NCBI GenBank assembly: GCA_021323355.1
Contig: JAJONK010000019.1
Coordinates: forward strand, 1-15,420
Source of the DNA: Deltaproteobacteria bacterium
GTDB lineage: Bacteria > Desulfobacterota > Binatia > UBA9968
Direction: 5' to 3'
DNA: 15,420 nt
Shown here: one piece after another, positions 15,143-15,420 of the stretch
How the letters are laid out: each line of letters starts with the position of its first letter
How positions within the stretch are numbered: the first letter of the stretch is position 1
The notes under the pieces: generated by a model
The model's input: the letters and a program-made list of their open reading frames with translations, nothing else
The model's database searches: none
Told to the model about the DNA's origin: nothing
Translations under genes and position numbers: made by a program

Positions 15143-15337
15143 CTAAAAAGAATGACGCACTCGCCGTAACGCACGTTTCTTAGCCGCTATGGCTTTCTTC
15201 TTTCTTTTAACACTGGGCTTTTCGTAATGTTCCCGCTTTCGTAACTCCGCCAAAATTCCTGCTTTCTCACAAAGCTTTTTGAAACGTCTGATGGCACTTT
15301 CGATGGATTCATTTTCTCTAACTCGAACACCGGTCAT
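15143..15337 (-). CDS. rpsU: 30S ribosomal protein S21
   Basis: 64 residues, typical length. The family pattern is complete: VRVRENESIESAIRRFKKLC, then GILAELRKREHYEKPSVKRK and a strongly basic tail. S21 helps the 30S subunit select mRNA during initiation. GGGGGTGAT, close to the ideal anti-Shine-Dalgarno match, precedes the ATG by 7 nt. First gene of the rpsU-yqeY transcript, read from the promoter at 15380-15407; this is the classical head of the macromolecular-synthesis region. Confidence 0.97.
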   Translation of the reverse strand: MTGVRVRENESIESAIRRFKKLCEKAGILAELRKREHYEKPSVKRKKKAIAAKKRALRRVRHSF

Positions 15338-15379
15338 GGATTAAATCACCCCCGATCTCTGACCACGTATGGGACTGCA

Positions 15380-15407
15380 ATTTTATCCTAAATACGTCTC
15401 AAGTCAA
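15380..15407 (-). promoter_or_regulatory. Sigma70-type promoter of rpsU
   Basis: On the minus strand TTGACT (15402-15407), a 16-bp spacer, then TAAAAT (15380-15385). Transcription would start near 15373, giving a leader of about 35 nt that contains the GGGGGTGAT ribosome-binding site of rpsU. Position directly upstream of the first gene supports the call; activity is inferred. Confidence 0.6.
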
Positions 15408-15420
15408 GCAATTCACCGAC

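Overview
The window reads as one contig of an uncultured soil- or sediment-type bacterium. The block rpsU - yqeY - cvpA - dnaG - rpoD followed by a tRNA with anticodon CAT is an arrangement I know best from Deltaproteobacteria and their relatives. The mix of molybdenum hydroxylase, SDR, IclR and BNR genes also fits groups such as Binatota or Rokubacteria. This placement is an inference from gene content and order; no marker was aligned.

Layout, left to right. (1) Positions 1-5945, all on the minus strand, form a catabolic-looking cluster. Transcription order is an IclR-type regulator, two short-chain dehydrogenases in tandem, a gap of about 200 bp with a heptameric repeat hairpin, a BNR/Asp-box beta-propeller protein, and then the FAD subunit and molybdopterin subunit of a xanthine dehydrogenase/CO dehydrogenase-type enzyme. 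The last gene runs off the left edge. Tight junctions (TAA directly abutting ATG; a 4-bp ATGA overlap) point to operons. The substrate cannot be read from the sequence. (2) Positions about 6030-10192, plus strand, hold a heavily decayed prophage or integrative element. It has a compact row of small broken genes, a long broken gene resembling a large internal virion protein, and a broken tyrosine recombinase whose 3' end points into the tRNA. Nearly every gene carries frameshifts or stops, while the flanking chromosomal genes are intact. (3) Positions 10193-10269, minus strand, are a tRNA with anticodon CAT (Ile2 or elongator Met), the probable integration site. (4) Positions 10310-15337, minus strand, are the macromolecular-synthesis genes rpoD, dnaG, cvpA, yqeY and rpsU. 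A clear promoter precedes rpsU, and a clear rho-independent terminator after yqeY separates rpsU-yqeY from cvpA-dnaG-rpoD.

How they work together: the right block couples translation (S21), replication priming (DnaG) and transcription (principal sigma factor). The left block probably oxidises a small organic or aromatic compound in successive steps under IclR control. The middle is a fossil insertion at the tRNA. I found no convincing new biological system. The most informative observations are the decay pattern of the prophage, the recombinase frame running through the antisense of the tRNA, the heptad-repeat hairpin, and the missing 2Fe-2S subunit in the visible part of the hydroxylase operon.
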